From NCBI RefSeq assembly GCF_000758525.1, contig NZ_CP009241.1, positions 3,844,001 to 3,908,000 on the forward strand: a DNA stretch of 64,000 nucleotides, given 5' to 3'. The first letter of the stretch is position 1; each line of letters begins with the position of its first letter. Source of the DNA: Paenibacillus sp. FSL H7-0357. Lineage in GTDB: Bacteria > Bacillota > Bacilli > Paenibacillales > Paenibacillaceae. Of the stretch, positions 25,299 through 34,285 are shown one piece after another. The position numbers and the translations under genes were made by a program. The notes under the pieces are model-generated. The model made no database searches and was not told where the DNA came from. It saw only the letters and a list, made by a program, of their open reading frames with translations.

Positions 25299-26789
25299 AT
25301 GAATCTGATTGAACCCTTACTGCGTTATGCAGAGCAGCAGCCCGACCATATCGCTTTAACCGATGGCGAAGAGAGCCGTACTTATGGGTCATTGGTACAG
25401 CGTATGACTACAATTGCACAGGGTATACGGCAAAATGGCCTTCACCATGATAAGATTGCCATTTTATCTGCGAACCGCATTGAATTTGTAGAGGTGTTTT
25501 TAGGAGCTATTTATGCCGGGTGTGTTCCCATCCCTTTGGATCCCAAATGGAGTATAAATCAAGTGAACGCTGTTCTACAGCAATGTCAGCCGAAAATGAT
25601 TTTTGCAGAGACCCATTTGGCAAAGATTCTAGACTTACAGGACACGGCAATTCAACTTCTAACTTTTTCTGATCAGGACATGGGTTCAGGTTCTTATGAC
25701 AGCTGGTTGCTCACTCTCAAGCCGGAAGCTGAAATGGATGAATCGAATGAATTATTGTTTATCGGCTTTACTTCAGGCACAACAGGAACACCTAAGGGGT
25801 ATATGCGCACCCACTTGTCGTGGATTCAGAGCTTCGAGGCGACCAAAGAGGCTTTCCTGCTAAACCGCATAGAGCATATGTTAGCTCCAGGCCCCTTTGT
25901 TCATTCCTTGTCTTTATTCGCGGTAATGCAGAGCCTATACAGCGGTGCAACCTTTCATATCGTAAAAGAGTTCGATGCCGGCAAGGTTCTACAGTTGTGT
26001 AAACAGAATCCCGATGTTATTTTGTTCGTCGTGCCGACGATGATTGAAGCACTGCTCCAGCAGAAGGATAAATTTGGTCAGACACAAATCCAGGCATTAA
26101 TCAGCTCAGGCGGGAAATGGTCAGAGAGGTCTAAGAATAGGTGCAGGGAGATATTCGGCGCAGCGAAGCTATATGAATTTTATGGCTCATCTGAAGCTAG
26201 TTATATCAGTTACCTGGATGTTCATGCCGACAACAAGCCGGATTCAGTAGGCAAACCCTTTTCTGGTGTACAGATATCAATTCGTGATGAGCATCTTCAG
26301 GAGGTAACCCCAGGGGGCATCGGGCAGCTTTATATTCGGAGTGATATGATGTTTACCGGGTATTATCATTTGCCGGAAGAGACTTCAGCGGTTTTTCGTG
26401 ACGGATGGCTGATCATCGGAGACTTTATGTATATGGATCAGGATGGATATTTGTATTTGGCTGGCCGCTCAAAAAACATGATGGTTTCCGGTGGCCTTAA
26501 TGTTTTCCCGGAAGAAGTAGAGTCTGTGCTGCAGCAGATGCCGGAAATTCAAGAAGTGATGGTACTGGGAGTACAGGATGCCTATTGGGGTGAACAGGTG
26601 ACAGCACTTGTGAAGTGGAGCGGACAAACGCGTTTATCTGTAGAACAAATCAAGGATTACTGCTGCCGGCAAATTGCGAACTACAAGGCCCCAAAACAGC
26701 TCATCACGGTAGAGCAGTTCATTTATACAAGTAGCGGAAAAATTGCCCGGCAGGCAATGAAAGACTACGCGAAAAGATGGATGATATGA
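25299..26789 (+). CDS. Acyl-CoA synthetase (ANL superfamily, YhfT-like)
   Basis: 496 residues. The P-loop-like motif FTSGTTGTPKGYM binds ATP; YEFYGSSEASYISYLD is the A5 motif; GWLIIGDFMYMDQDGYLYLAGRSKNMMVSGG spans the hinge; the C-terminal catalytic lysine is in TSSGKIAR. It should activate a carboxylic acid to its CoA thioester. In B. subtilis the gene order yhfU(bioY)-yhfT-yhfS is the same as here and belongs to the BirA regulon. ATG 25299 preferred to GTG 25290, which overlaps the bioY stop. Substrate unknown; a short dicarboxylate is proposed from context. Confidence 0.85.
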   Translation: MNLIEPLLRYAEQQPDHIALTDGEESRTYGSLVQRMTTIAQGIRQNGLHHDKIAILSANRIEFVEVFLGAIYAGCVPIPLDPKWSINQVNAVLQQCQPKMIFAETHLAKILDLQDTAIQLLTFSDQDMGSGSYDSWLLTLKPEAEMDESNELLFIGFTSGTTGTPKGYMRTHLSWIQSFEATKEAFLLNRIEHMLAPGPFVHSLSLFAVMQSLYSGATFHIVKEFDAGKVLQLCKQNPDVILFVVPTMIEALLQQKDKFGQTQIQALISSGGKWSERSKNRCREIFGAAKLYEFYGSSEASYISYLDVHADNKPDSVGKPFSGVQISIRDEHLQEVTPGGIGQLYIRSDMMFTGYYHLPEETSAVFRDGWLIIGDFMYMDQDGYLYLAGRSKNMMVSGGLNVFPEEVESVLQQMPEIQEVMVLGVQDAYWGEQVTALVKWSGQTRLSVEQIKDYCCRQIANYKAPKQLITVEQFIYTSSGKIARQAMKDYAKRWMI

Positions 26790-27937
26790 TAGAGGCTGTA
26801 ATTGTGATCGCTAAACGGACACCCATTGGCAGGATCGGCGGAGTATTAAGTGCTCTTGAGCCGGAAGCATTATTAGCACCGCTTATTCAGCATATTGTCG
26901 CAGAAACGAATGTGCCGAAGGAATTAATTGATGATGTCATCATTGGCAATGTAGTAGGTCCAGGCGGCAACATCGCACGGCTTTCTGCTCTGGAAGCAGG
27001 ACTGCCAGTGACGGTCCCGGGTGTCACGGTTGACCGGCAGTGTGGTTCTGGTCTGGAGGCAGTCAATCTTGCGGCAAGGCTGATTCAAAGTGGTGCTGGT
27101 GAGATTTATTTGGCTGGTGGAGTTGAGAGTACGAGCCGTGCCCCATGGAAAATGGCCAAACCGCAATCGCTAACGGGTGCACCGCAGCTATATACACGGG
27201 CCCGTTTCACTCCAAGCGCCTACGGCGACCCGGATATGGGCATTGCAGCCGAGAATGTCGCCCGTAAATATGCGATTTCCCGGGAAGAACAGGACCGTTA
27301 TGCTTTGAAAAGCCATCAAAAAGCCATTCATTCGCAGCAAACCGGCCGATTTCTGCAAGAGATCGTTCCTGTACAAGCGAATGGCGGATGGGTTACCCTA
27401 GATGAATGCCCCAGAGCCAATACTAGCCTGGAAAAGCTGCAGCAGCTGCCGCCAATCTTTCTGGAACAGGGTACGGTAACGGCTGGCAATGCATGTCCTC
27501 TGAATGATGGAGCGGCTCTGGTTCTGATGATGTCCCGTGAGAAATGCCGGGAGCTTCAACTAAAGCCTATTTTGCGTGTCGTCGATGCCCAAGCGGCAGG
27601 TGTTGATCCCAATTATTTAGGTATGGGGCCTGTTCCAGCTGTTCAAAAGGTGCTTAACCGCCAGCACCTGAGTGTTGCCGATTTGGATATCGTGGAGTTT
27701 AACGAAGCTTTTGCCTCACAAGTATTAGCCTCACTACAGGAGCTTCAGATTCCGCAGGAAAAGGTGAATCGTGGAGGCGGAGCACTGGCCATTGGCCATC
27801 CTTACGGTGCTTCCGGCAGCATCTTGATCACACGGTTATGCACGGAGATGTTATATAAACCTTATAAACGAGGGCTGGCCACACTAGGCATTGGTGGCGG
27901 GATAGGTCTGGCCACGCTGGTGGAGGCGGTCCAATGA
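26786..27937 (+). CDS. Thiolase (acetyl-CoA C-acyltransferase, YhfS-like) with altered second catalytic cysteine
   Basis: 383 residues. Nucleophile Cys86 lies in VDRQCGSGLEA; NEAFA and GHPYGASGS supply the other active-site parts. The C-terminal motif that normally reads CxGGGxG is GIGGGIG here: the cysteine that deprotonates acetyl-CoA in classical thiolases is glycine. The reaction is therefore uncertain: condensation could be weakened, altered in substrate or replaced by thiolysis-only or decarboxylative chemistry. Start ATG 26786 overlaps the ligase stop (ATGA); ATG 26777 is an alternative. Places a carbon-carbon bond forming or breaking step in the bioY operon. Confidence 0.87.
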   Translation: MIEAVIVIAKRTPIGRIGGVLSALEPEALLAPLIQHIVAETNVPKELIDDVIIGNVVGPGGNIARLSALEAGLPVTVPGVTVDRQCGSGLEAVNLAARLIQSGAGEIYLAGGVESTSRAPWKMAKPQSLTGAPQLYTRARFTPSAYGDPDMGIAAENVARKYAISREEQDRYALKSHQKAIHSQQTGRFLQEIVPVQANGGWVTLDECPRANTSLEKLQQLPPIFLEQGTVTAGNACPLNDGAALVLMMSREKCRELQLKPILRVVDAQAAGVDPNYLGMGPVPAVQKVLNRQHLSVADLDIVEFNEAFASQVLASLQELQIPQEKVNRGGGALAIGHPYGASGSILITRLCTEMLYKPYKRGLATLGIGGGIGLATLVEAVQ

Positions 27938-28308
27938 ATACAGTCCGGCATCAGGTTCATATCACTGCGGAGTGGATTTCTGACTATGCACAAAGTATCG
28001 GAGCTCCCTTGAAAATGATAAAAGGTGATCTGATCGCACCTGCCACAATGCCGATTATTTTCTGGCAATTTTTCGATATTCCCTGGTTGAAGACGGATGC
28101 CCCCTTAATTCACGGCACGCAGCATTTTACCTACCAGGAACCAATTACCGCAGGGATGATCCTGGATTGTGAATTATCCTTAACGAGGATGGATAAGAAA
28201 GAAGTTAGACAGGAACGGATGACCTTTTATTACCACACGCTTATTTATACCTGTGGCGGTAATCTCATAGGGACGGCAGATACCATATTAATCCGGGCAG
28301 GTGATTAA
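27934..28308 (+). CDS. MaoC N-terminal/FAS1-like dehydratase domain protein
   Basis: 124 residues with a single hot-dog fold. HGTQHFTYQEPITAGMILDCELSL is typical of the noncatalytic N-terminal half of MaoC-type dehydratases (PF13452). The D-x4-H catalytic pair is missing; it is expected to dimerise with the next protein, which has the pair. Overlaps both neighbours by a few bases. Confidence 0.75.
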   Translation: MNTVRHQVHITAEWISDYAQSIGAPLKMIKGDLIAPATMPIIFWQFFDIPWLKTDAPLIHGTQHFTYQEPITAGMILDCELSLTRMDKKEVRQERMTFYYHTLIYTCGGNLIGTADTILIRAGD

Positions 28309-28651
28309 GATTAAGAAACGTATAACTGCCGAGGCTGTCCGGCAATATGGTGCTGTCTCTAAAGATACGGCTGCCATTCATCTGAATGCCGAAGCTGCTG
28401 TTAAGGCTGGCTATAAGCGGCCTATAGCGCATGGTATGTATATCATGGGGCTGGCACAATCGTTATATCTAACCGATCATCCAGCACAGTGGATTACAAC
28501 GTATAGCATGAAATTTCATAAACCGCTTGTAGTAGATACAGATGTGGTGTTTCACTTTGAGCCTAGCGACGGTCATATCGAAGTGAAAGTCACATTAGAA
28601 TCTGGTGATGTGATTGCTTCAGGTACCTTTTCAGTGAAAGAGATGAAGTGA
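28301..28651 (+). CDS. MaoC-type (R)-specific enoyl-CoA hydratase/dehydratase
   Basis: 116 residues. The hydratase-2 motif is SKDTAAIHLNAEAAV followed by RPIAHGM, with Asp and His five residues apart. GTG start 28301 overlaps the preceding gene by 8 bp; its own stop overlaps the next start (TGATG). It would dehydrate a 3-hydroxyacyl-CoA to the trans-2-enoyl-CoA, or the reverse. Confidence 0.82.
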   Translation: MIKIKKRITAEAVRQYGAVSKDTAAIHLNAEAAVKAGYKRPIAHGMYIMGLAQSLYLTDHPAQWITTYSMKFHKPLVVDTDVVFHFEPSDGHIEVKVTLESGDVIASGTFSVKEMK

Positions 28652-29472
28652 TGGATAAAGTAGCCGTAATTACAGGAGCCACCAGAGGGATTGGGCGCAG
28701 CATCGCCTTAAAGCTTGGCCAATCCGGTTATCAAGTGATTGTCAACGGGACAAAGCAGGCGCTAATCGACGAGGTTGTGCAGGAGATTCACCGGACAGGC
28801 GGCGAGGCGCTGGGGATTTGTGCCAATGTCGCAGATCCGCTTGAGGTCACTGCGATGGTGGATGCTGTCATCGCTAAGTATGGCCGTATAGATGTATTGA
28901 TACATAACGCCGGTAATTTGCATGACCAGCAATGTCTGCATATGACGGATGAAGAATGGAATTCGGTGCTGGATGTGCATCTGAATGGAGCTTTTTATAG
29001 CATTCGCCGGGCACTGCCTCATATGCAACATCATGGCGGAGACATTCTTCTGATGACCTCCACTGCCGGATTAACAGGTTCGATTAAGCAGGTGAATTAC
29101 AGTGCGGCCAAAGCTGGAATGCTTGGAATGATGTGGACGCTCGCAGCCGAACTAAAGCGCAACGGTATTAGGGTAAATGCCATTGCGCCTGCTGCCTTAA
29201 CGGATATGACCCGGCCTGTCATCCAGCATATGAAGGAAAAGTACGCCAGCCGCAAAGAGCCGTTCCCGGAGTTCTGGCAGGTGGGGGAAGCAGATGATAT
29301 TGCCCGGTTCGCAGCCGCATTGCTGGAACAGCCGGATATTGAGTTAACAGGTGAAATATTTGGTGTGAATGGTTCGAAGGTAACGAAGTGGCAAAAGCCG
29401 GAGCCTGCTTTTACCGAAACCGGCATAGAGGCATTTTTCAAAACATGGCGGCAACAGAAGGGTAGTCATTAA
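28651..29472 (+). CDS. Short-chain dehydrogenase/reductase, 3-oxoacyl reductase (FabG-like)
   Basis: 273 residues. Nucleotide-binding TGATRGIGRS, NAGN, catalytic Ser in TSTAG and YSAAK with Tyr and Lys intact. A C-terminal extension of about 25 residues goes beyond typical FabG. It is the natural ketoreductase between the thiolase and the MaoC pair. ATG 28651 chosen over GTG 28648 because of the TGATG coupling. Confidence 0.87.
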   Translation: MDKVAVITGATRGIGRSIALKLGQSGYQVIVNGTKQALIDEVVQEIHRTGGEALGICANVADPLEVTAMVDAVIAKYGRIDVLIHNAGNLHDQQCLHMTDEEWNSVLDVHLNGAFYSIRRALPHMQHHGGDILLMTSTAGLTGSIKQVNYSAAKAGMLGMMWTLAAELKRNGIRVNAIAPAALTDMTRPVIQHMKEKYASRKEPFPEFWQVGEADDIARFAAALLEQPDIELTGEIFGVNGSKVTKWQKPEPAFTETGIEAFFKTWRQQKGSH

Positions 29473-30273
29473 ATGCTGACATTCGATCACGTTCATTTTT
29501 ATTATAAAAAAGGGCAGCCCGTCATAGAGGATTTAAGCTTTACGATTGAGACGGGGGAGTTCGTGGCAATTGTCGGGGCGAATGGCTGCGGCAAGTCTAC
29601 AATTGCCAAGCTAATGGATGGATTGCTGCTTCCAAAACAAGGGGATGTAACCTTTCAGGATCTAAACACCTCCAGACCCGCAGACCTTAGGATGATCCAT
29701 GAGCAGATAGGGTTTGTATTCCAGAATCCGGAGGACCAATTCATTACTACAACGGTGATGGATGAAGTGATCTTTGGATTGGAAAACATTCGTGTGCCAA
29801 GGGAAGAAATACGCTGCCGGTTGGATCAAGCCCTACAGGCTGTGCAAATGGAGAATTATTTGGAGTCGATGCCCCATCAGCTCTCAGGCGGTCAAAAGCA
29901 ACGGGTAGCTATTGCCGCCATCCTGGCTATGCAGCCCCGGATTATTATTTTTGACGAAGCTACTTCCATGCTTGATCCGCAGGGGAGGGAGCAAGTGCTT
30001 TCGATCATGCAGGAGCTGCACCGCCAAGGCATGACCATTATCCACATCACCCATCATATGGAGGAAGTGCTGGCTGCGGGGCGTATTTTACTCATGGATA
30101 AGGGGCGTCTTGTATTTGATGGAGATCCGGTTTCTTTTTTTGAAACGGTGCCCGTTGAAGACTACCAATTAGAACTTCCTTTTGCGGTTCGAGTATATCG
30201 AATGCTGCATCCGGACATGCCGCTAACGGTAGATTGGAAGGAGATGATCCGCTCACAATGGTCTACCATCTAA
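29473..30273 (+). CDS. ecfA1: ECF transporter ATPase EcfA1
   Basis: 266 residues: Walker A GANGCGKST, Q-loop FVFQNPEDQFITTTV, signature LSGGQKQRVAIA, Walker B IIIFDEATSMLD, switch ITHHMEE. The FQNPEDQ pattern is characteristic of ECF ATPases. Begins right after the SDR stop codon (TAAATG). Together with EcfA2 and EcfT it forms the energy module for BioY; such modules can also serve other S components. Confidence 0.9.
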   Translation: MLTFDHVHFYYKKGQPVIEDLSFTIETGEFVAIVGANGCGKSTIAKLMDGLLLPKQGDVTFQDLNTSRPADLRMIHEQIGFVFQNPEDQFITTTVMDEVIFGLENIRVPREEIRCRLDQALQAVQMENYLESMPHQLSGGQKQRVAIAAILAMQPRIIIFDEATSMLDPQGREQVLSIMQELHRQGMTIIHITHHMEEVLAAGRILLMDKGRLVFDGDPVSFFETVPVEDYQLELPFAVRVYRMLHPDMPLTVDWKEMIRSQWSTI

Positions 30274-31106
30274 ACAATCTAAGCGTGAGTTATGCCGATC
30301 GGGCAGCTCTGCAAAATGTCAGCTGCACGATTCAAGAAGGCAAGTGGATCTCTGTCATTGGCCATACAGGCGCCGGCAAGTCTACATTTGTCAAAGTGCT
30401 GAAGGGGCTGATTCCGGACATTGCCGGAGAGTATTTGATTAATGATCATCCCATTCCCAAGGACCGTAAAGGACAACTAAAAGCCCTACCTGATATAGGC
30501 TACGTATTTCAATATCCCGAGCATCAATTATTTGAATCGACGGTGTACAAGGAGCTTGCCTTTGCTCCTAAGCTGCGTGGGGATACGCCTCAGCAGATAA
30601 AGAAGTCGATAGAAATCATTCTTTCGCAAGTAGGTCTGACAGAAGATATCCTGCCATTGGTTCCGTTTCAGCTAAGCGGGGGGCAAAAGCGCCGTGTAGC
30701 TATCGCTTCCGTATTGATGATGGATCCGAAGCTGCTTATTCTGGATGAACCTACAGCAGGTCTCGATCCAGTAAGCCATGCCGCATTGCTTCAGCTGCTG
30801 AGTAAATGGCAGCAGCAAGGTAATCGCACCGTTATATTCGTATCCCATCAAATGAACGATGTTGCCGAATACTCGGATGAAGTCATGGTATTTCACGAGG
30901 GGCAACTCATGGGGCATTATGAGACCGGCACTTTATTTCTGGAACAAGCGGAATTGCTGGAGAAACTGGGTTTATCCCTTCCGGAACCTGTACAAATGTT
31001 AAAGGTAGTTGAGGAAATGTCCGGTGAGATAATTGAAGTGGCGAGCTGCAGAGAGCAGGATATATTCGCAAAAGTGCTGCCCATCTGGCAGGCAAGGAGA
31101 CTCTAA
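30258..31106 (+). CDS. ecfA2: ECF transporter ATPase EcfA2
   Basis: 282 residues: Walker A GHTGAGKST, FQYPEHQLFESTVYKEL (EcfA2-type), signature LSGGQKRRVAIA, Walker B LLILDEPTAGLD. The start is taken at ATG 30258, overlapping ecfA1 by 16 bp; an in-frame TTG at 30234 would add eight residues. Stop codon directly abuts ecfT. Confidence 0.88.
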   Translation: MVYHLNNLSVSYADRAALQNVSCTIQEGKWISVIGHTGAGKSTFVKVLKGLIPDIAGEYLINDHPIPKDRKGQLKALPDIGYVFQYPEHQLFESTVYKELAFAPKLRGDTPQQIKKSIEIILSQVGLTEDILPLVPFQLSGGQKRRVAIASVLMMDPKLLILDEPTAGLDPVSHAALLQLLSKWQQQGNRTVIFVSHQMNDVAEYSDEVMVFHEGQLMGHYETGTLFLEQAELLEKLGLSLPEPVQMLKVVEEMSGEIIEVASCREQDIFAKVLPIWQARRL

Positions 31107-31910
31107 ATGTCTAATACCCTGTTAATGGGACAATATTTGGAGACGCACTCCATATTTCACCGTCTGGACCCGCGGACAAAGCTTGTGAGCATGATTATTA
31201 TCATGCTGAGCTTCCTAATGCTGGACACGTTCGTCAGCTACGTTGTCGCAACCCTTTTTTTGGTTGGCATTATGTGGTTATCCAAAATCCCGTTACAGGT
31301 CTTTTGGAGAGGCATGAAGCCGGTCTTGTTTATTTTGATGTTTACTTTTCTCTATAATGCCTTATCCACGAAGGGGAATATCATTTGGTCCTGGTCCGTT
31401 ATAGAGGTGACAGAAGAGGGACTGCTGAACGGGTTACGTTTCGTTTGGCGTATTGTCTTAATCATCTTGCTGGCTTCTATTTTAACGTTAACTACAAAAC
31501 CGCTGACCTTAACCCATGGGCTGGAGAAATTACTGGCCCCTTTATCCAAACTCAATGTGCCGGTGGAGCAGTTTTCACTAATGATTGTGATTGCGATCCG
31601 GTTTATCCCAACGATTATGCAAGAGCTTGATCGGATTCTCCTGGCCCAGAAGGCCAGAGATTATGATATTACCACCTTAAAGCTGCCAAAACGTATATTT
31701 GCCTATATTCCGATTCTCGTGCCTTTGCTTCTAACGGTGATTCAACGTGCCGAACAACTGACTCATGCCATTGATGCGCGTGCTTATGGGAATGGGAAAG
31801 GGAGAACTTCCTATAAGCAATTGACATTCCAGCGTGTCGATTATCAAGCAGGCGGAGCAGTTATACTAATGACCGTGATCCTGCTGCTGTTGAAAATTTG
31901 GGGATTTTAA
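31107..31910 (+). CDS. ecfT: ECF transporter transmembrane protein EcfT
   Basis: 267 residues with several membrane helices. The two Ala-Arg coupling motifs that contact the ATPases are visible as AQKARDYD and AIDARAYG. N-terminal LDPRTKLV is the family opening. Begins at the base after ecfA2. Confidence 0.9.
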   Translation: MSNTLLMGQYLETHSIFHRLDPRTKLVSMIIIMLSFLMLDTFVSYVVATLFLVGIMWLSKIPLQVFWRGMKPVLFILMFTFLYNALSTKGNIIWSWSVIEVTEEGLLNGLRFVWRIVLIILLASILTLTTKPLTLTHGLEKLLAPLSKLNVPVEQFSLMIVIAIRFIPTIMQELDRILLAQKARDYDITTLKLPKRIFAYIPILVPLLLTVIQRAEQLTHAIDARAYGNGKGRTSYKQLTFQRVDYQAGGAVILMTVILLLLKIWGF

Positions 31911-31929
31911 GTGGATAGAAGGAGAGATA

Positions 31930-32892
31930 ATGATGAAATGGGCTACACGGGTAACTGAATTATTACAAATTAAATATCCTATTATTCAAGGGGGACTTGC
32001 CTATTTAGCCTATGCAGATCTTGCGGCTGCGGTTTCAAATGCAGGGGGATTAGGCCAAATTACCGCTATGAGTCTCCCGGATGCAGATGCCTTGCGCTCG
32101 GAAATTGAGCGTGCGCGCACCCTGACGAACCAGCCCTTTGGTGTCAATTTTGCTATTGGCAACCATAATATTAACTATAGGGATCGGGTCCAGACTGCTA
32201 TTGATGAGAAGGTCCACGCTGTGACGATCACTGGTGGAGATCCTACGGCGATATTAGAGATGATGCAACCCACGGCAATAAAAACACTGGTGCTCGTTTC
32301 CTCACGAAGACAAGCTCAAAAAGCGGAACAGCTGGGCGCATCGGCGGTGATTGTTGTCGGGCAGGAAGGCGGCGGGCACTTAGGGCGTGATGATGTTGGA
32401 ACGCTGGTGCTTGTCCCGCAAGTGGTTGATGCTGTTCAAATTCCCGTCGTTGCTTCAGGTGGAATTGGGGATGGCCGGGGCTGGATGGCTGCCCATGCCC
32501 TTGGTGCTGAAGGTATTGAAATGGGGACACGCTTTATCGCCACTCAGGAATGTGTGGACGCCTCCGCCTCTTACAAAAAAGCCTTGATTGAGAGTTCGGA
32601 GGCAGATACAACAGTGATCAAACGTTCTATCCATTCACCGGCCAGGGTATTGCGAAGTGCCTACACGGAGAAAATTCTCGAAATCGAGCGCGTAACCCCC
32701 ACCTATGAAGCATTAAAAGAATATATTAGCGGTGAAGCCAACAAACGCTGGATTTATGAGGATTGTGAAGAAGAGGGGTTCGGTTGGGCAGGTCAAGTGA
32801 CCGGCATGATCCATGATATCCCAACCGTCGCCGAATTGATCAATAGAATGGTCCAAGAGGCGGAGAAGGTTCGCGGAAAATGGGGAAGCTAG
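31930..32892 (+). CDS. FMN-dependent enoyl reductase/nitronate monooxygenase family protein (FabK-like)
   Basis: 320 residues, TIM-barrel flavoprotein. IIQGGLAYLAYADLAAAVSNAGGLG at the start (residues about 17-41), GQEGGGHLGR and VVASGGIGDGRG are the FMN-binding motifs shared by FabK and nitronate monooxygenases. In this operon an enoyl-thioester reductase role would complete a condense-reduce-dehydrate-reduce cycle; nitronate oxidation is the alternative that sequence alone cannot exclude. GAAGGAGAG precedes the start. Its 3' end overlaps the convergent epoxide hydrolase gene by 4 bp. Confidence 0.82.
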   Translation: MMKWATRVTELLQIKYPIIQGGLAYLAYADLAAAVSNAGGLGQITAMSLPDADALRSEIERARTLTNQPFGVNFAIGNHNINYRDRVQTAIDEKVHAVTITGGDPTAILEMMQPTAIKTLVLVSSRRQAQKAEQLGASAVIVVGQEGGGHLGRDDVGTLVLVPQVVDAVQIPVVASGGIGDGRGWMAAHALGAEGIEMGTRFIATQECVDASASYKKALIESSEADTTVIKRSIHSPARVLRSAYTEKILEIERVTPTYEALKEYISGEANKRWIYEDCEEEGFGWAGQVTGMIHDIPTVAELINRMVQEAEKVRGKWGS

Positions 32893-34073
32893 CGTCCACG
32901 GAAAGTCCGGCGCAAGTCCTCGGTCCATTTGTCCGGGATTTCCCAGGGGATAAAATGTCCACCTTCTGCATGGGCTGTGATATTGACATGGTTATACCAG
33001 GGAGCGCGATCGCTGTCCAGGAAGTTCTGTACGCGGTTTTCGGTTGTGATCCCTGGCGGATTTTCGTAGCCCACGAAGCTAATACCGGTTGGTGCCTCAA
33101 TGACAGGCCAGCGATCATGAGCGGGTGTCCACGGATAGCGGTTGGCGTTGGCGTAGACGCGTATTGAGGTTTCGATGGCGTTGTTAACCCAGTAGATTGT
33201 TGCGTGTGTAAGGATGTCGTCCTTGGAAAAAACATTCTCAACGTTGCCTTTATTATCACTCCATCTTGCCCAGCGTTCCAAGATCCAAGCGAGCATGCCT
33301 GCGGGCGAATCGCTTAGTCCAAAGGCGAGGGTGGCTGGGTCAAGGACATGTACGGCGAGATGCGATGCGAAACGGCGATCCAGATTTAGAATCCCCTTCC
33401 GGATGTCTTCAGGGATATTGCCGGGTATAGGACGGCCTCCTGCGAAATCCCAAGCGCGCTCCCCGTTGAAGAAGTTAAGTTTCAGCGCTGACCCAATGTG
33501 TATCGCATAGAGCTCATCTGGATATTTATGTCCCAGTTGACCTGTCACGAGAGCGCCTACATCACATCCTCCTGCAGCGTATTTAGTATAGCCGAGGATA
33601 TCTGTCATGAGTGTATGCCAGAGATCAGCAATTTTCCAAAAGTTCATATCCGGGTTGTCCGGCAGTGGCGTCGAAAATCCGAAACCGGGAAGTGAGGGGA
33701 CGATTACGTCAAAAGCTTCGGCTGGATCGCCTCCGAAGGCGCCAGGATCCGCAAGCTGATCAATGACCTTGGACCAGTGCCAGAATGTCCAGGGCCAGCC
33801 ATGAGACAAAATTAAGGGTGTAGGGTCTGGTCCTACGCCTGGTTTACGCATAAAGTGCACAGAAACTCCCTCAATGTCTACTTTATAATGTTCATAGACG
33901 TTGATCGCTTTCTCGGCTTTGCGCCAGTCAAACTCGTGAATCCAGTAATCAACGAGTCCCTCAAGATAGTTCCGGTTTACCCCGTAAAACCAGTCATCGT
34001 TACCGGCGTCTAAAGGCCATCTCGTAGACTTCAGACGAGATAGAACGAACTTAATAACTACACAAAAGGGCAA
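32889..34073 (-). CDS. Epoxide hydrolase-family alpha/beta hydrolase with irregular N-terminus
   Basis: About 394 residues. The epoxide-hydrolase N-terminal domain is clear (YGVNRNYLEGLVDYWIHEFDWRKAE), followed by ILSHGWPWTFWHW (oxyanion hole), GCDVGA with nucleophile Asp, and a C-terminal AHAEGGHFIPWE with the catalytic His. The only available start is TTG 34073 without a good ribosome binding site, and the first about 12 residues do not match the usual opening of the family, so the 5' end may be damaged or fused to unrelated DNA. It may be functional from a cryptic start or decaying. No terminator separates it from the convergent bioY operon. Confidence 0.78.
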   Translation of the reverse strand: MPFCVVIKFVLSRLKSTRWPLDAGNDDWFYGVNRNYLEGLVDYWIHEFDWRKAEKAINVYEHYKVDIEGVSVHFMRKPGVGPDPTPLILSHGWPWTFWHWSKVIDQLADPGAFGGDPAEAFDVIVPSLPGFGFSTPLPDNPDMNFWKIADLWHTLMTDILGYTKYAAGGCDVGALVTGQLGHKYPDELYAIHIGSALKLNFFNGERAWDFAGGRPIPGNIPEDIRKGILNLDRRFASHLAVHVLDPATLAFGLSDSPAGMLAWILERWARWSDNKGNVENVFSKDDILTHATIYWVNNAIETSIRVYANANRYPWTPAHDRWPVIEAPTGISFVGYENPPGITTENRVQNFLDSDRAPWYNHVNITAHAEGGHFIPWEIPDKWTEDLRRTFRGR

Positions 34074-34285
34074 AAGTAGCGGAGGGGAATTTTGGAACTG
34101 TAGGAGCGATAGCGACCGCCTTTGTCACCGGATTTCCACCGCATACAACGGGCTAAATCAAGAAATCTGGGGACAACAGCGGCCGGAAGTCCAAATATTC
34201 ACCGTAGTTACGTCCTAGCCAAAATGGGAAAATTTTAAATTCAATCTATATAGCTTCCTAATATCCACTATTGAGGTGAAGATCC

